Shown here piece by piece: positions 1 through 7,789 of a DNA stretch of 64,000 nucleotides (the first letter of the stretch is position 1; the number at the start of each line of letters is the position of its first letter). A program made the translations under genes and the position numbers. The stretch comes from Ruminococcus flavefaciens. Its GTDB lineage: Bacteria > Bacillota > Clostridia > Oscillospirales > Ruminococcaceae. The notes beneath the pieces are model-generated. The model made no database searches. It had not been told where the DNA came from and saw nothing but the letters and a program-made list of their open reading frames with translations. The DNA is taken from assembly GCF_900108555.1 (NCBI RefSeq), contig NZ_FNWV01000003.1:124334-188333 (forward strand). The letters run 5' to 3'.

Positions 1-220
1 ATTCATTGGAAATTACCTCTTTTCAATAATTTACGGATATACCGTATAACATAATAATTATACCATAATTGTAATATATTGAAAAGTGGCATTTGCAACA
101 AATTTAAAGTTTTTTCTTTTATTATGTCGCATAATGCGAATAATATTCCCGTGCAGAAATGATTATAAAGAATTATTCTGCGCATAATAATAACAAGTCC
201 AAAAGAAACAAGGTGAAAAA
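1..220. other. AT-rich stretch without a supported gene
   Basis: This is very AT-rich sequence. I see no convincing coding region: the only long frame, on the minus strand, has no ribosome binding site and no recognisable protein. A short inverted repeat around 32-50 (ttacggatataccgtataac) is the only structure I noticed. It probably carries the promoter for the small plus-strand ORFs that begin at 221. Confidence 0.4.
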
Positions 221-313
221 ATGATAAACTTTATTTTAGGTTCAATATTTGGTGGGCGGAGTGCCTCCGCTCCCGTCATGTGCTATTCATGTAAAGGAGT
301 AATATATGGTTAA
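221..313 (+). pseudogene. DUF3789-like small protein, degenerate copy
   Basis: A 30-residue frame begins MINFILGSIFGG, which closely matches the start of the next ORF (MVNFLLGSMCGG). It then diverges into an Arg/Ser/Ala/Pro stretch instead of the hydrophobic, glycine- and valine-rich helix. An aaggtg ribosome binding site precedes the ATG. The break coincides with an imperfect hairpin (gggcggagtgcctccgctccc, 254-274), so I read this as a tandem duplicate whose second half was replaced or disrupted. It overlaps the intact copy by a few bases. It could still be a translated leader peptide. Confidence 0.4.
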
Positions 314-407
314 TTTTCTTTTAGGAAGTATGTGCGGAGGGGTAGTTGGCGTTATAACGATGTGTCTCTGCACAGCAGCAAAGTGGGGCGACGAGCACTT
401 AAAATAG
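306..407 (+). CDS. DUF3789-like 33-residue membrane peptide
   Basis: The product has 33 residues: a hydrophobic Gly/Val/Ile-rich segment (residues 2-24, with GGVVGVITMCLC in the middle) and a short charged tail (KWGDEHLK). Many clostridial genomes encode single-helix proteins of this pattern, annotated as DUF3789, with unknown function. An aaaggag ribosome binding site at 293-298 is correctly spaced from the ATG. It directly follows a degenerate relative. The family assignment is from memory of its MxxFxLGxxxGGxxGVxTMCLC pattern. Confidence 0.6.
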   Translation: MVNFLLGSMCGGVVGVITMCLCTAAKWGDEHLK

Positions 408-448
408 CCATTAGCCCCTAGCCGTGGTTTAATTCATAATTCATAATT
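408..448 (+). repeat. short imperfect tandem repeats
   Basis: A tag/cc-rich stretch (ccattagcccctagccgtgg) is followed by three imperfect copies of a unit like aattcata (431-448). These abut the GTAGGG hairpin at 449. Similar short tandem arrays flank several other hairpins of this family in the window. Confidence 0.55.
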
Positions 449-472
449 GTAGGGACGCATGACCTGCGCCCG
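449..472 (+). repeat. GTAGGG hairpin repeat (REP-like), copy 1
   Basis: The element starts gtagggacgc and ends ctgcgcccg. It matches the window-wide consensus of an invariant 5' GTAGGG and a 3' CCG around a variable stem. It is diverged compared with the other copies and lies between small ORFs and the DUF3592 gene terminator. Confidence 0.6.
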
Positions 473-562
473 TAAATTACGATGATACTCACCGTGTCGA
501 GAAACAGCTTCCTATTTTGATGTTTTACAGTCGAACAAGGGTGCTCAGGCTCTGTGCAAAAA

Positions 563-591
563 AAAATCGGTCTGTTTTACACAAGACCGAT
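563..591 (-). terminator. intrinsic terminator of the serS / DUF3592 unit
   Basis: On the minus strand the stem atcggtct/agaccgat is followed by an uninterrupted run of at least six T. It overlaps the last codons of the DUF3592 gene and closes the minus-strand unit that comes through serS. Confidence 0.75.
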
Positions 592-1008
592 CTTTGAATA
601 TATTTTCGTTAAAACCAAAACAGCTATACCTGCCAGAGTCAGCGCACCTAATATCGAAAGCAGGACTATAAGTCCGACCTTATCAGATGAATGATCTAAT
701 ATGGCTTTATCCGGTTTATTTGGATCAATATAAATATCTATTCTCTGACCAATAGCAAATGAATACTGAAAGGAGCCGCTTTGTGTATACTTATAAATAT
801 ACTGCTGTCCTTCGTAGTAATATTCACAGGTATAATAATAGATTTTGTTTGATTCATGCGATGAACTGTCACTATTTTTTATTCGTACATCACAATTTGT
901 TATTACAGCTTCTACGCAAAGAGTATACGTTTTTTTATTGTAATTGTAAAGCAGTATGCCAATTACAGCGATAACAGCTATTACAGAGAAATATATTACA
1001 TACCCCAT
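577..1008 (-). CDS. DUF3592-family membrane protein
   Basis: This 143-residue protein has an N-terminal transmembrane helix (residues 3-21), an extracytoplasmic domain and a second helix (about 112-133). The middle part (YYYTCEYYYEGQQYIYK, then an SGSFQYSFAIGQRIDIYIDP stretch) fits DUF3592, a beta-rich domain of unknown function with a typical G-x-x-V/I-x-I-Y-x-(D/N)-P motif. Its ATG overlaps the serS stop codon (TAATG), so the two are probably translated in a coupled way. There is no functional clue beyond co-transcription with serS. Confidence 0.7.
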   Translation of the reverse strand: MGYVIYFSVIAVIAVIGILLYNYNKKTYTLCVEAVITNCDVRIKNSDSSSHESNKIYYYTCEYYYEGQQYIYKYTQSGSFQYSFAIGQRIDIYIDPNKPDKAILDHSSDKVGLIVLLSILGALTLAGIAVLVLTKIYSKIGLV

Positions 1009-2300
1009 TACTTCTTTTCAGGGACTTTGATGATATCTTTACGCATATAAGGCTGGAGTGCCTTTGGAATACGAATAGAACCGTCCTCGTTGAGATTGTT
1101 CTCGAGGAATGCGATGAGCATTCTCGGAGGTGCAACAACTGTATTGTTCAGTGTGTGTGCGAGGTACTTGCTTCCGTCAGCAGCCTTTACTCTGATGCCG
1201 AGACGTCTTGCCTGTGCATCGCCGAGGTTAGAACAGCTGCCTACCTCGAAATACTTCTTCTGACGAGGTGACCATGCTTCAACGTCAATAGATTTAACTT
1301 TAAGATCTGCAAGGTCGCCTGAGCAGCACTCAAGTGTACGAACAGGTATATCAAGTGTGCGGAAGAACTCAACTGTATAGCTGTAGAGCTTGTGGAACCA
1401 GTCCATAGACTCCTCAGGCTTACATACAACTACCATTTCCTGCTTCTCAAACTGGTGGATACGGTAAACGCCGCGCTCCTCAATACCGTGAGCACCTACC
1501 TCCTTACGGAAACATGGTGAATAGCTTGTGAGAGTCTTTGGAAGCTCTTCCTCGGGAACGATAGTGTCAATGAACTTACCTATCATAGAATGTTCGGAAG
1601 TACCGATAAGGTAGAGATCCTCGCCTTCTATCTTGTACATCATGCCTTCCATTTCAGCGAAGCTCATAACGCCTGTAACAACGTTGCTTCTTATCATAAA
1701 TGGAGGGATATAGTATGTAAAGCCCTTGTCTATCATGAAATCTCTTGCATAAGAAAGTATACAGCTCTGGAGCTGTGCGATATCGCCACAAAGATAGTAG
1801 AAACCATTGCCGCTTGTCTTACGTGCGCTGTCGATGTCGATACCGTTTACCTTTTCCATGATATCAACGTGGTAAGGCACTTCAAATGCTGGAACAGCAG
1901 GCTCGCCGAACTTCTCAACTTCAACGTTCTCTGTATCGTCCTTGCCTATCGGAACAGACTCGTCGATAATATTAGGGATAACAAGCATTATCTCGCGGAT
2001 ATCAGCTTCGAGCTTAACTTCGAGCTGCTCCTTTTCTTCGAGCTCCTTGCCCATTGCAGAAACCTCAGCCTTTACCTTTTCAGCTTCGTCCTTCTGACCG
2101 TTCTTCATGAGACCGCCGATCTCTTTGCTCTTTACGTTTCTTGTGTTTCTGAGATTGTCGCAAGCCAGCTTAGTCTCTCTGTACTGCTTGTCAAGCTCGA
2201 TGACCTTATCAACGAGTTCAAGCTTGTCGTCCTGGAACTTCTTCTTGATGTTTTCCTTTACAAGTTCGGGATTTGTTCTAATAAGTTTGATATCTATCAT
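1008..2300 (-). CDS. serS: seryl-tRNA synthetase
   Basis: Seryl-tRNA synthetase (430 aa) charges tRNA-Ser and is a cytoplasmic class II enzyme. An N-terminal helical region (about 30-105, rich in K/E heptads) is the tRNA-binding coiled-coil arm. Class II motif 2 is CFRKEVGAHG...RIHQFEK. The C-terminal motif 3 region is HTLNNTVVAPPRMLIAFLEN. The active-site block reads LYLIGTSEH and the motif 3 region starts SCSNLGDAQARRLGIR. These resemble the archaeal/eukaryotic-type SerRS pattern more than the usual bacterial LYLIPTAE...LNGSGLAVGR. The length is normal. An aaggag site precedes the ATG, and the gene follows parB by 11 bases. Confidence 0.93.
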   Translation of the reverse strand: MIDIKLIRTNPELVKENIKKKFQDDKLELVDKVIELDKQYRETKLACDNLRNTRNVKSKEIGGLMKNGQKDEAEKVKAEVSAMGKELEEKEQLEVKLEADIREIMLVIPNIIDESVPIGKDDTENVEVEKFGEPAVPAFEVPYHVDIMEKVNGIDIDSARKTSGNGFYYLCGDIAQLQSCILSYARDFMIDKGFTYYIPPFMIRSNVVTGVMSFAEMEGMMYKIEGEDLYLIGTSEHSMIGKFIDTIVPEEELPKTLTSYSPCFRKEVGAHGIEERGVYRIHQFEKQEMVVVCKPEESMDWFHKLYSYTVEFFRTLDIPVRTLECCSGDLADLKVKSIDVEAWSPRQKKYFEVGSCSNLGDAQARRLGIRVKAADGSKYLAHTLNNTVVAPPRMLIAFLENNLNEDGSIRIPKALQPYMRKDIIKVPEKK

Positions 2301-2311
2301 ATTTATTCTCC

Positions 2312-3166
2312 TTAGTCCTCTTTGGCAAGCTTTTCAGCCAGTGCCGCAAGGTCATTTTTATCATAAAATTCAAGTATAAGAGCACCCTTGTTCTTACCGT
2401 AGTCTACCTTGACCTTTCTGCCAAGACGTTCGTTAAGAGAAAGCTCCATTTCCTTAAAGTAATTATCGATCTTTTTATTTGACTTTCCGCCAACAGACTC
2501 CTCTGCGTGTTCAGCTGACTTCTGTGCAGCCTTTTCAACCTGTCTTACAGTGAGACTACCGTCAGCCGCTTTAAGAGCAGTTGCAATGAGCATTTCCTCA
2601 TCTTCAAAGCCTAACAGTGCTCTTGCGTGACCTGCTGAGATCTCGCCGTTTTTCACCATTTTGAGCACTCTTTCGGGAAGCGCGAGCAGTCTTACAGCAT
2701 TTGCAACTGCGGAACGTGATCGTCCCACCATTTTAGCTACCTTTTCCTGTGTCATGCCGAACTTTTCTATAAGCTCGTTATAGCCTGCTGCTTCTTCAAT
2801 AGGATTAAGGTTTTCACGCTGTAGGTTCTCAATAATTGCTATCTGCATAGTCTCGAGGTCTGAGAGCTCACGGATATTTACGGGAACTTCGTCAAGACCT
2901 GCCATTCTTGCTGCTCGCCATCTTCTTTCACCTGCGACTATCTGATAGCCGCCTGTGCCAATGGGGCGAACGAGAATAGGCTGCAGCATACCATGCTCAC
3001 GGATAGAGTCTGCAAGAGCGGTTATTGCCTCATCGCTGAACTCCTTACGGGGCTGATCGCGGTTCGGCTCTATTTCTGAGGTGCGGAGAGTCTTTTTTAC
3101 CTGTATATCATTGGTATTATCACTGAAAAGTGTATCAAGACCCGCGCCTAAACCACCTTTTGCCAT
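2312..3166 (-). CDS. parB: chromosome-partitioning protein ParB (Spo0J)
   Basis: This 284-residue ParB-family CTPase clamp loads at parS and spreads along DNA near the origin, recruiting SMC and stimulating ParA. It has the CTP-binding box GERRWRAA (residues 79-86), the second box ENLQRENLNPIEEA (113-126), and an HTH that contacts parS (about 136-160, GMTQEKVAKMVGRSRSAVAN). The C-terminal part (about 230-284) is the dimerisation domain. The NPIEEA version separates it from the Noc paralogue upstream. It follows parA in the same minus-strand unit, and parS sites lie upstream of parA. Confidence 0.93.
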   Translation of the reverse strand: MAKGGLGAGLDTLFSDNTNDIQVKKTLRTSEIEPNRDQPRKEFSDEAITALADSIREHGMLQPILVRPIGTGGYQIVAGERRWRAARMAGLDEVPVNIRELSDLETMQIAIIENLQRENLNPIEEAAGYNELIEKFGMTQEKVAKMVGRSRSAVANAVRLLALPERVLKMVKNGEISAGHARALLGFEDEEMLIATALKAADGSLTVRQVEKAAQKSAEHAEESVGGKSNKKIDNYFKEMELSLNERLGRKVKVDYGKNKGALILEFYDKNDLAALAEKLAKED

Positions 3167-3211
3167 AGTTCAAACCTCATTCGTCTTTATTGATTTACAC
3201 CAGTAAATCAA

Positions 3212-4036
3212 TTACGAACGTTTTCCTTTCTTATGTTTTTTGAAAGAGAAGATCTTCACTTTTTTCGGCAGTTCCAGAGGTTCGCCAAGAAGCTCATGGC
3301 AAACAAGCTCATATGCTTCTGCACCCTTTGAAGACTTGTCATAGTACATAACAGGCTTTCCGTGGCTGGGAGCTTCTGAAATGCGGACATTTCTCGGTAC
3401 CTTAGTCTGGAACACCTTATCAGGAAAGTATTTCTCCACCTCAGATACAACGTCATTTGCAACATTAAGTCTGCCGTCAAACATTGTGAACAGGATACCC
3501 TCGATCTCAAGTGCCGGATTATAATTATTTTTAACTATTTTTATAGTATTTACCAGCTGAGAAAGTCCCTCAAGAGCGTAAAACTCTGCAAGCATAGGCA
3601 CGATGATACTGTCGCAGGCAACGATACCATTTATAGTAATAGTACCAAGTGCAGGAGGACAGTCTATAAAAATATAATCATAATCGTCCTTGCAGGTAAG
3701 TATCTGCATTTTAAGCCTGTTGACTCTGTTATCATACTCTGCAAGCTCAATCTCACAGCCTGCAAGAGCTTCTGTAGCAGGAACGATAGATACATTTTCA
3801 AACTCGGTCGCTATGATAGCTTCCTGAATACGTGTCTTGCCTGTTATAACGTCATACGTCGAAGCACTTACGGATTTTTTCTTTATTCCGAAGCCTGTTG
3901 TTGTATTGCCCTGTGGATCAGAGTCAATACAAAGCACCTTGAAGCCGCGAGAACCTAAGTATGCTGCGATATTTATAACAGTTGTTGACTTTCCTACGCC
4001 GCCTTTCTGATTGGCAACAGCTATGATCTTGCCCAT
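3212..4036 (-). CDS. parA: chromosome-partitioning ATPase ParA (Soj)
   Basis: ParA/Soj (274 aa) is a Walker-type DNA-binding ATPase that drives origin segregation with ParB and modulates DnaA. The deviant Walker A KGGVGKST lies at residues 11-18, followed by DSDPQGN and the Walker B region YIFIDCPPALG. A basic C-terminal tail (KKVKIFSFKKHKKGKRS) extends beyond the usual end and is plausibly a nonspecific DNA contact. A well-formed promoter lies directly upstream, downstream of a cluster of three parS sites. Confidence 0.94.
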   Translation of the reverse strand: MGKIIAVANQKGGVGKSTTVINIAAYLGSRGFKVLCIDSDPQGNTTTGFGIKKKSVSASTYDVITGKTRIQEAIIATEFENVSIVPATEALAGCEIELAEYDNRVNRLKMQILTCKDDYDYIFIDCPPALGTITINGIVACDSIIVPMLAEFYALEGLSQLVNTIKIVKNNYNPALEIEGILFTMFDGRLNVANDVVSEVEKYFPDKVFQTKVPRNVRISEAPSHGKPVMYYDKSSKGAEAYELVCHELLGEPLELPKKVKIFSFKKHKKGKRS

Positions 4037-4065
4037 ATTATCTTCCTTTCAAAGTTACTTATATT

Positions 4066-4094
4066 ATTATATCACTTTTTAAGTACAATGTAAA
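4066..4094 (-). promoter_or_regulatory. sigma-A promoter of parA-parB
   Basis: On the minus strand TTTACA (4089-4094), a 17-base spacer and TATAAT (4066-4071) form a near-consensus promoter. It lies about 30 bases upstream of the parA start and downstream of the parS cluster. Confidence 0.7.
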
Positions 4095-4121
4095 TATGAA
4101 ACAATAATTTTTTTCAAAAAT

Positions 4122-4137
4122 TGTTTCACATGAAACA
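4122..4137. promoter_or_regulatory. parS site (one mismatch)
   Basis: tgtttcacatgaaaca differs at one position from the Bacillus parS consensus tgtttcacgtgaaaca. It is palindromic except at the centre and is the copy closest to the parA promoter. Confidence 0.85.
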
Positions 4138-4173
4138 ATTTAAGCTGTAATTTTATTTCTTTATCAGTCAGAT

Positions 4174-4189
4174 TGTTTCACGTGAAACA
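4174..4189. promoter_or_regulatory. parS site (perfect)
   Basis: tgtttcacgtgaaaca is an exact match to the known parS consensus bound by ParB/Spo0J. It is the central site of the cluster between noc and parA. A degenerate half-site (cacatgaaacac) follows at 4196-4207. Confidence 0.95.
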
Positions 4190-4216
4190 AAAAAACACAT
4201 GAAACACCACTAAGAA

Positions 4217-4232
4217 TGTTTCATGTGAAACA
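4217..4232. promoter_or_regulatory. parS site (one mismatch)
   Basis: tgtttcatgtgaaaca has one mismatch to the parS consensus and sits just past the noc stop codon. It is the third 16-mer in 111 bases. Confidence 0.85.
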
Positions 4233-4240
4233 ATATTATA

Positions 4241-5056
4241 TCATGTTGTCTTCTGAATTGGAATTCTGACACGATATTCGATATAGTCTTCATTCTGTAT
4301 TTTACGGGAGTCCGCAGAAATTCCGGCTGCCTGCATAGTCTCGACTGCCTTATTAATAGTATTTACGAACATCTTCACATTCTGAAAGACCGCGGAACGC
4401 TTCTTATAACTGACCTTACTGCGCTGACTGCCGATGAATTCATCAATAAGATGCTCAGAACGTTCCACATTAAGATTATTCTTGATTATCTTTTCAAGTA
4501 TGAAAAGCCTGTCATCAGGACTTCCAAGCCTGAGCAGTGAACGCGCATGACGCTCCGTTAGACCATAGTGAATTATAAGTTCACGCTCTCTCTCTGTCAA
4601 ACGAAGAAGTCTGAGCTTATTTGCAATGGTACTCTGAGCGCGTCCAAGCTTGGCAGCCGCGTCCTCCTGAGTCATACCATAATGCGTGATAAGTTTCTCA
4701 ATTGCAGCTGCTTCATCAAAGAAAGATAAGTCCTGACGCTGGATATTCTCAACAAGCGCAAGAACTGCCGAATGTCTGTCGCTGACCTCGTGAATGATAC
4801 AGGGAACTACATCAAAACCACAAATTTTAGCCGCTCTGAGTCTCCGTTCACCAGCAATCAATTCATATCTGCCTTCCTTTTTTCGTACCGACAAAGGCTG
4901 TAGAATACCGTTCTGCGCGATAGACTCCGCAAGTCCCGTAATATCATCGCTAAAATCCTTACGCGGCTGATGAGGGTTTGGGATAATATCTTCAATACTT
5001 ATCTCAACGACCTTATTAATAAGCTTTTCCTTCGTAAAATTCAAAAATCCTGCCAT
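4241..5056 (-). CDS. noc: nucleoid occlusion protein Noc (ParB paralogue)
   Basis: This 271-residue ParB-family CTPase is placed as Noc, which couples DNA binding to membrane recruitment to block division over the nucleoid. It shares GERRLRAA (69-76), ENIQRQDLSFFDEA (103-116) and an HTH (127-151) with ParB, but has the FFDEA variant. It also begins MAGFLNFTKEKLINKV, a plausible amphipathic membrane-targeting helix as in Bacillus Noc. The order rsmG-noc-parA-parB supports the call. aaaggagg precedes the ATG. A second ParB rather than Noc remains possible, because no obvious Noc-binding site was seen in this window. Confidence 0.8.
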   Translation of the reverse strand: MAGFLNFTKEKLINKVVEISIEDIIPNPHQPRKDFSDDITGLAESIAQNGILQPLSVRKKEGRYELIAGERRLRAAKICGFDVVPCIIHEVSDRHSAVLALVENIQRQDLSFFDEAAAIEKLITHYGMTQEDAAAKLGRAQSTIANKLRLLRLTERERELIIHYGLTERHARSLLRLGSPDDRLFILEKIIKNNLNVERSEHLIDEFIGSQRSKVSYKKRSAVFQNVKMFVNTINKAVETMQAAGISADSRKIQNEDYIEYRVRIPIQKTT

Positions 5057-5114
5057 ATGTAGACCTCCTTTGGTGATAAAACAATTTTAGCACCTGTGGG
5101 AAATATTTTCCATA

Positions 5115-5150
5115 CAAAAAAACCGCTGTTTTTCATTCAAACAGCGGTTT
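5115..5150 (-). terminator. intrinsic terminator after rsmG
   Basis: The hairpin aaccgctgttt/aaacagcggtt is followed on the minus strand by seven T. It separates the mnmE-mnmG-rsmG unit from noc. Confidence 0.85.
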
Positions 5151-5171
5151 ATATGACAAATTCTGACATTT

Positions 5172-5876
5172 TTAAAGACTTTTTTTCTTTATCTGACTGC
5201 TATTACGCGGATATTTTGGCGGAGTTTGCGATATTTTCTTCACAACAACAATCCTGCGGCTTTCATCAAAAAGCTCGTAATCAACGGTATTATCGATTTT
5301 TCCGCCGAGAACTTCGACTGCATTTTTACCAAGCGAAATATCCTCACTCGGACCTTTCATCGCAAGAAATCTTCCACCGACCTTGACAAAGGGGATACAA
5401 AGCTCACTAAGCAGCGACATATTCGCAACAGCTCTTGCACAGGAGAAATCGAAATACTCTCTGTGTTCATCCATTTTTGAAACATTTTCAGCTCTTTCAT
5501 GGATAAACTCAGCTTCAATTTCAAGCTTATCGCAAAGCTGTTTAAGAAAATCAATTCGCTTGTTAAGGCTGTCTAGAAGAGTAAGTTTGATGTCAGGTCT
5601 GAAAATCTTCAGTGGAACTGAAGGAAATCCAGCACCTGTTCCAACATCAATAAGTGATGAATTCTGTGGGATATCAACGTATTTTGATAACAAAACCGAG
5701 TCGATAAAGTGCTTGCGAAGTACCTCATGTGGTTCAGTTATTGCGGTAAGATTTACATTCTCATTGTATTTTACAAGAAAATCCGCATATGTGTCCAGCT
5801 TCTTGTATATATCCTCATTTAATTCAATTCCAAAAGAGGAAAATTCAGAGCAACATAGTTCAAAATCAGGAAGCAT
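5172..5876 (-). CDS. rsmG: 16S rRNA (guanine-N7) methyltransferase RsmG
   Basis: RsmG (GidB) uses SAM to methylate G527 of 16S rRNA. The product is 234 aa from the chosen ATG (MLPDFELC). That ATG has an aagggag site six bases upstream and starts one base after the mnmG stop (TGAAATG); the upstream ATG at 5894 would overlap mnmG. The SAM-binding motif IDVGTGAGFPSVPLKI is at about residues 65-80, followed by LLDSLNKRIDFL and the FSCARAV segment. A basic tail (PPKYPRNSSQIKKKSL) ends it. Confidence 0.93.
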   Translation of the reverse strand: MLPDFELCCSEFSSFGIELNEDIYKKLDTYADFLVKYNENVNLTAITEPHEVLRKHFIDSVLLSKYVDIPQNSSLIDVGTGAGFPSVPLKIFRPDIKLTLLDSLNKRIDFLKQLCDKLEIEAEFIHERAENVSKMDEHREYFDFSCARAVANMSLLSELCIPFVKVGGRFLAMKGPSEDISLGKNAVEVLGGKIDNTVDYELFDESRRIVVVKKISQTPPKYPRNSSQIKKKSL

Positions 5877-5877
5877 T

Positions 5878-7755
5878 TCATTCTCCCTTCTCATGCATTA
5901 GCCATACAGCAAGCATTGAAATATCAGCAGGAGATACGCCTGAAATACGTGAAGCCTGTCCAACTGAAAGCGGCTTTATCTTGTTAAGTTTTTCTATTGC
6001 TTCAAGACGAAGACCGTAGATCTGGCTGTAATCCAAGTCCTTTGGCAGTTTCTTTGACTCCATTTTTCGCATCTGCTCAATCTGGATAAGCTGCTTCTGG
6101 ATGTATCCCTCATACTTGATCTGGAGCTCAACCTGCTCACAAACTTCCCACGGAAGCTGCGGACGATCACTGTCAATAAAAGCAAGATCGTTATAATTTA
6201 TTTGTGGACGACGGATGAGATCAGCCAATTTACAGCCTGTAGTCATAGGCGAAGTGCCTTTTTCTTCGAGAAATTCATTGAGTTCATCAGTAGGGGAGAC
6301 ATTTAGCTTTGAAACACGCTCTATTTCCTCAGCTGTAAGACGCTCTTTTTCCATGAGTTTTTCGTATCTTTCAGTTGAGATAAGTCCGATATTATGCCCG
6401 ATCGGTGTTAATCTCTGGTCAGCGTTGTCCTGACGAAGAATCAAACGATACTCACTTCGCGAAGTCATCATTCTATACGGATCAGAGCAGCCCTTAGTTA
6501 CCAGATCATCGACAAGAGTGCCTATATAAGAGCTTGCACGGTCAAGTATCATAGGCTCTTTGCCCTTGATTTTTAGTGCGGCATTTATGCCTGCAACGAG
6601 TCCCTGTGCACCTGCTTCCTCGTATCCGGAGCTTCCGTTAAACTGTCCTGCACCGTAAAGTCCTTCCAAATTCTTGAATTCAAGGGTAGGGAGGAGCTGA
6701 TTTGGATTGCAGCAGTCGTACTCAATGGCGTATGCAGGTCTCATGATCTCAACGTCCTCGAGCCCGTCTATTGTTCTGAGAAATGCAAGCTGTACGTCCT
6801 CCGGCAGCGACGAAGACATTCCCTGTAAATAGTACTCATCTGTCGTAAGTCCCATAGGCTCTACAAAGAGCTGATGTCTTGGTTTATCTGAAAATCTTAC
6901 TATCTTGTCCTCTATGGACGGACAGTATCTCGGACCTACTCCTTCTATTCTTCCTGAGTATAAAGGTGATCTGTCAAGGTTTGCGAGTATTACTTCGTGT
7001 GTTTTACTGTTGGTATATGTAACATAACAGCTCACTTTATTTTCAAGCGGCTCTGCATCTGTTTCAAATGAGAACGGAACGATTTTTTCGTCACCGTCCT
7101 GCCTTTCCATTATATCAAAATTAATACTTCTTTTATTTACACGGCAGGGAGTTCCTGTCTTAAATCTTCTCAGCTCGACACCATTTTCTTCCAGACTTTT
7201 TGATAAATATTTGCTTGGAAGTGCCGCATCAGGACCGCTTTCATATGAAACTTCACCGATGTGTATCTTTCCTTTAAGGTATGTTCCAGTTGCAATTACA
7301 ACAGCCTTGACTTTATATTCTGCACCGAGAGAAGTTCTCACACCTGAGATTTTTCCGTCTGTGACAATAATTTCTGCAACTTCCGCCTGCTTTACAAAAA
7401 GATTTTTTTGCTTTTCGCACACATTTTTCATGTACTCGTGATACTTTACACGATCCTCCTGCGCTCTCAGACTGTGAACAGCAGGACCTTTTCCGCGGTT
7501 GAGCATACGGCTCTGAATGAAGCATTTATCGGCGGCTTTGCCCATTTCTCCGCCTAAAGCGTCTATTTCGCGCACAAGATGCCCTTTTGCAGTTCCGCCG
7601 ATTGACGGGTTGCAGGGCATATTTGCGATCTGATCCAACGATATGGTAAACATGACAGTCTTACAGCCAAGTCTTGCAGAAGCAAGTGCAGCCTCAACGC
7701 CTGCATGACCTGCGCCAACTATTGCCACGTCAAACTCACCCATTTCGTAAGTCAA
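5878..7755 (-). CDS. mnmG: tRNA uridine-5-carboxymethylaminomethyl modification protein MnmG
   Basis: MnmG (GidA) is the FAD-dependent partner of MnmE that installs the cmnm5 group on wobble U34 of tRNAs. The FAD-binding Rossmann motif VAIVGAGHAG is near the N terminus, followed by the family blocks GGTAKGHLVREIDALGG and DGLEDVEIMRPAYAIEYD. I chose a TTG start at 7755 because ggaggg lies six to seven bases upstream; the ATG at 7743 is the alternative. The frame stays open further upstream but would run through a parS site into mnmE. From the TTG the length is 625 aa, normal for the family. Confidence 0.94.
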   Translation of the reverse strand: MTYEMGEFDVAIVGAGHAGVEAALASARLGCKTVMFTISLDQIANMPCNPSIGGTAKGHLVREIDALGGEMGKAADKCFIQSRMLNRGKGPAVHSLRAQEDRVKYHEYMKNVCEKQKNLFVKQAEVAEIIVTDGKISGVRTSLGAEYKVKAVVIATGTYLKGKIHIGEVSYESGPDAALPSKYLSKSLEENGVELRRFKTGTPCRVNKRSINFDIMERQDGDEKIVPFSFETDAEPLENKVSCYVTYTNSKTHEVILANLDRSPLYSGRIEGVGPRYCPSIEDKIVRFSDKPRHQLFVEPMGLTTDEYYLQGMSSSLPEDVQLAFLRTIDGLEDVEIMRPAYAIEYDCCNPNQLLPTLEFKNLEGLYGAGQFNGSSGYEEAGAQGLVAGINAALKIKGKEPMILDRASSYIGTLVDDLVTKGCSDPYRMMTSRSEYRLILRQDNADQRLTPIGHNIGLISTERYEKLMEKERLTAEEIERVSKLNVSPTDELNEFLEEKGTSPMTTGCKLADLIRRPQINYNDLAFIDSDRPQLPWEVCEQVELQIKYEGYIQKQLIQIEQMRKMESKKLPKDLDYSQIYGLRLEAIEKLNKIKPLSVGQASRISGVSPADISMLAVWLMHEKGE

Positions 7756-7771
7756 AAATATCCCTCCTTTT

Positions 7772-7787
7772 TGTTTCACATGAAACA
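7772..7787. promoter_or_regulatory. parS site between mnmE and mnmG
   Basis: tgtttcacatgaaaca has one mismatch to the parS consensus and is identical to the 4122 site. It lies between the mnmE stop codon and the mnmG ribosome binding site, 3.5 kb from the main parS cluster. Confidence 0.85.
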
Positions 7788-7789
7788 TT

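Noticed and set aside
3..185. 60-residue minus-strand frame at the window start
   Set aside because: It lacks a ribosome binding site, has AT-driven composition and no protein-like pattern.
1590..2315. Long plus-strand frame opposite serS
   Set aside because: It is the complement of a well-supported essential gene; composition is that of a shadow frame.
4241..5056. Second ParB as a sign of an integrated plasmid
   Set aside because: The rsmG-noc-parA-parB order and FFDEA motif fit a chromosomal Noc; no plasmid replication gene is present.
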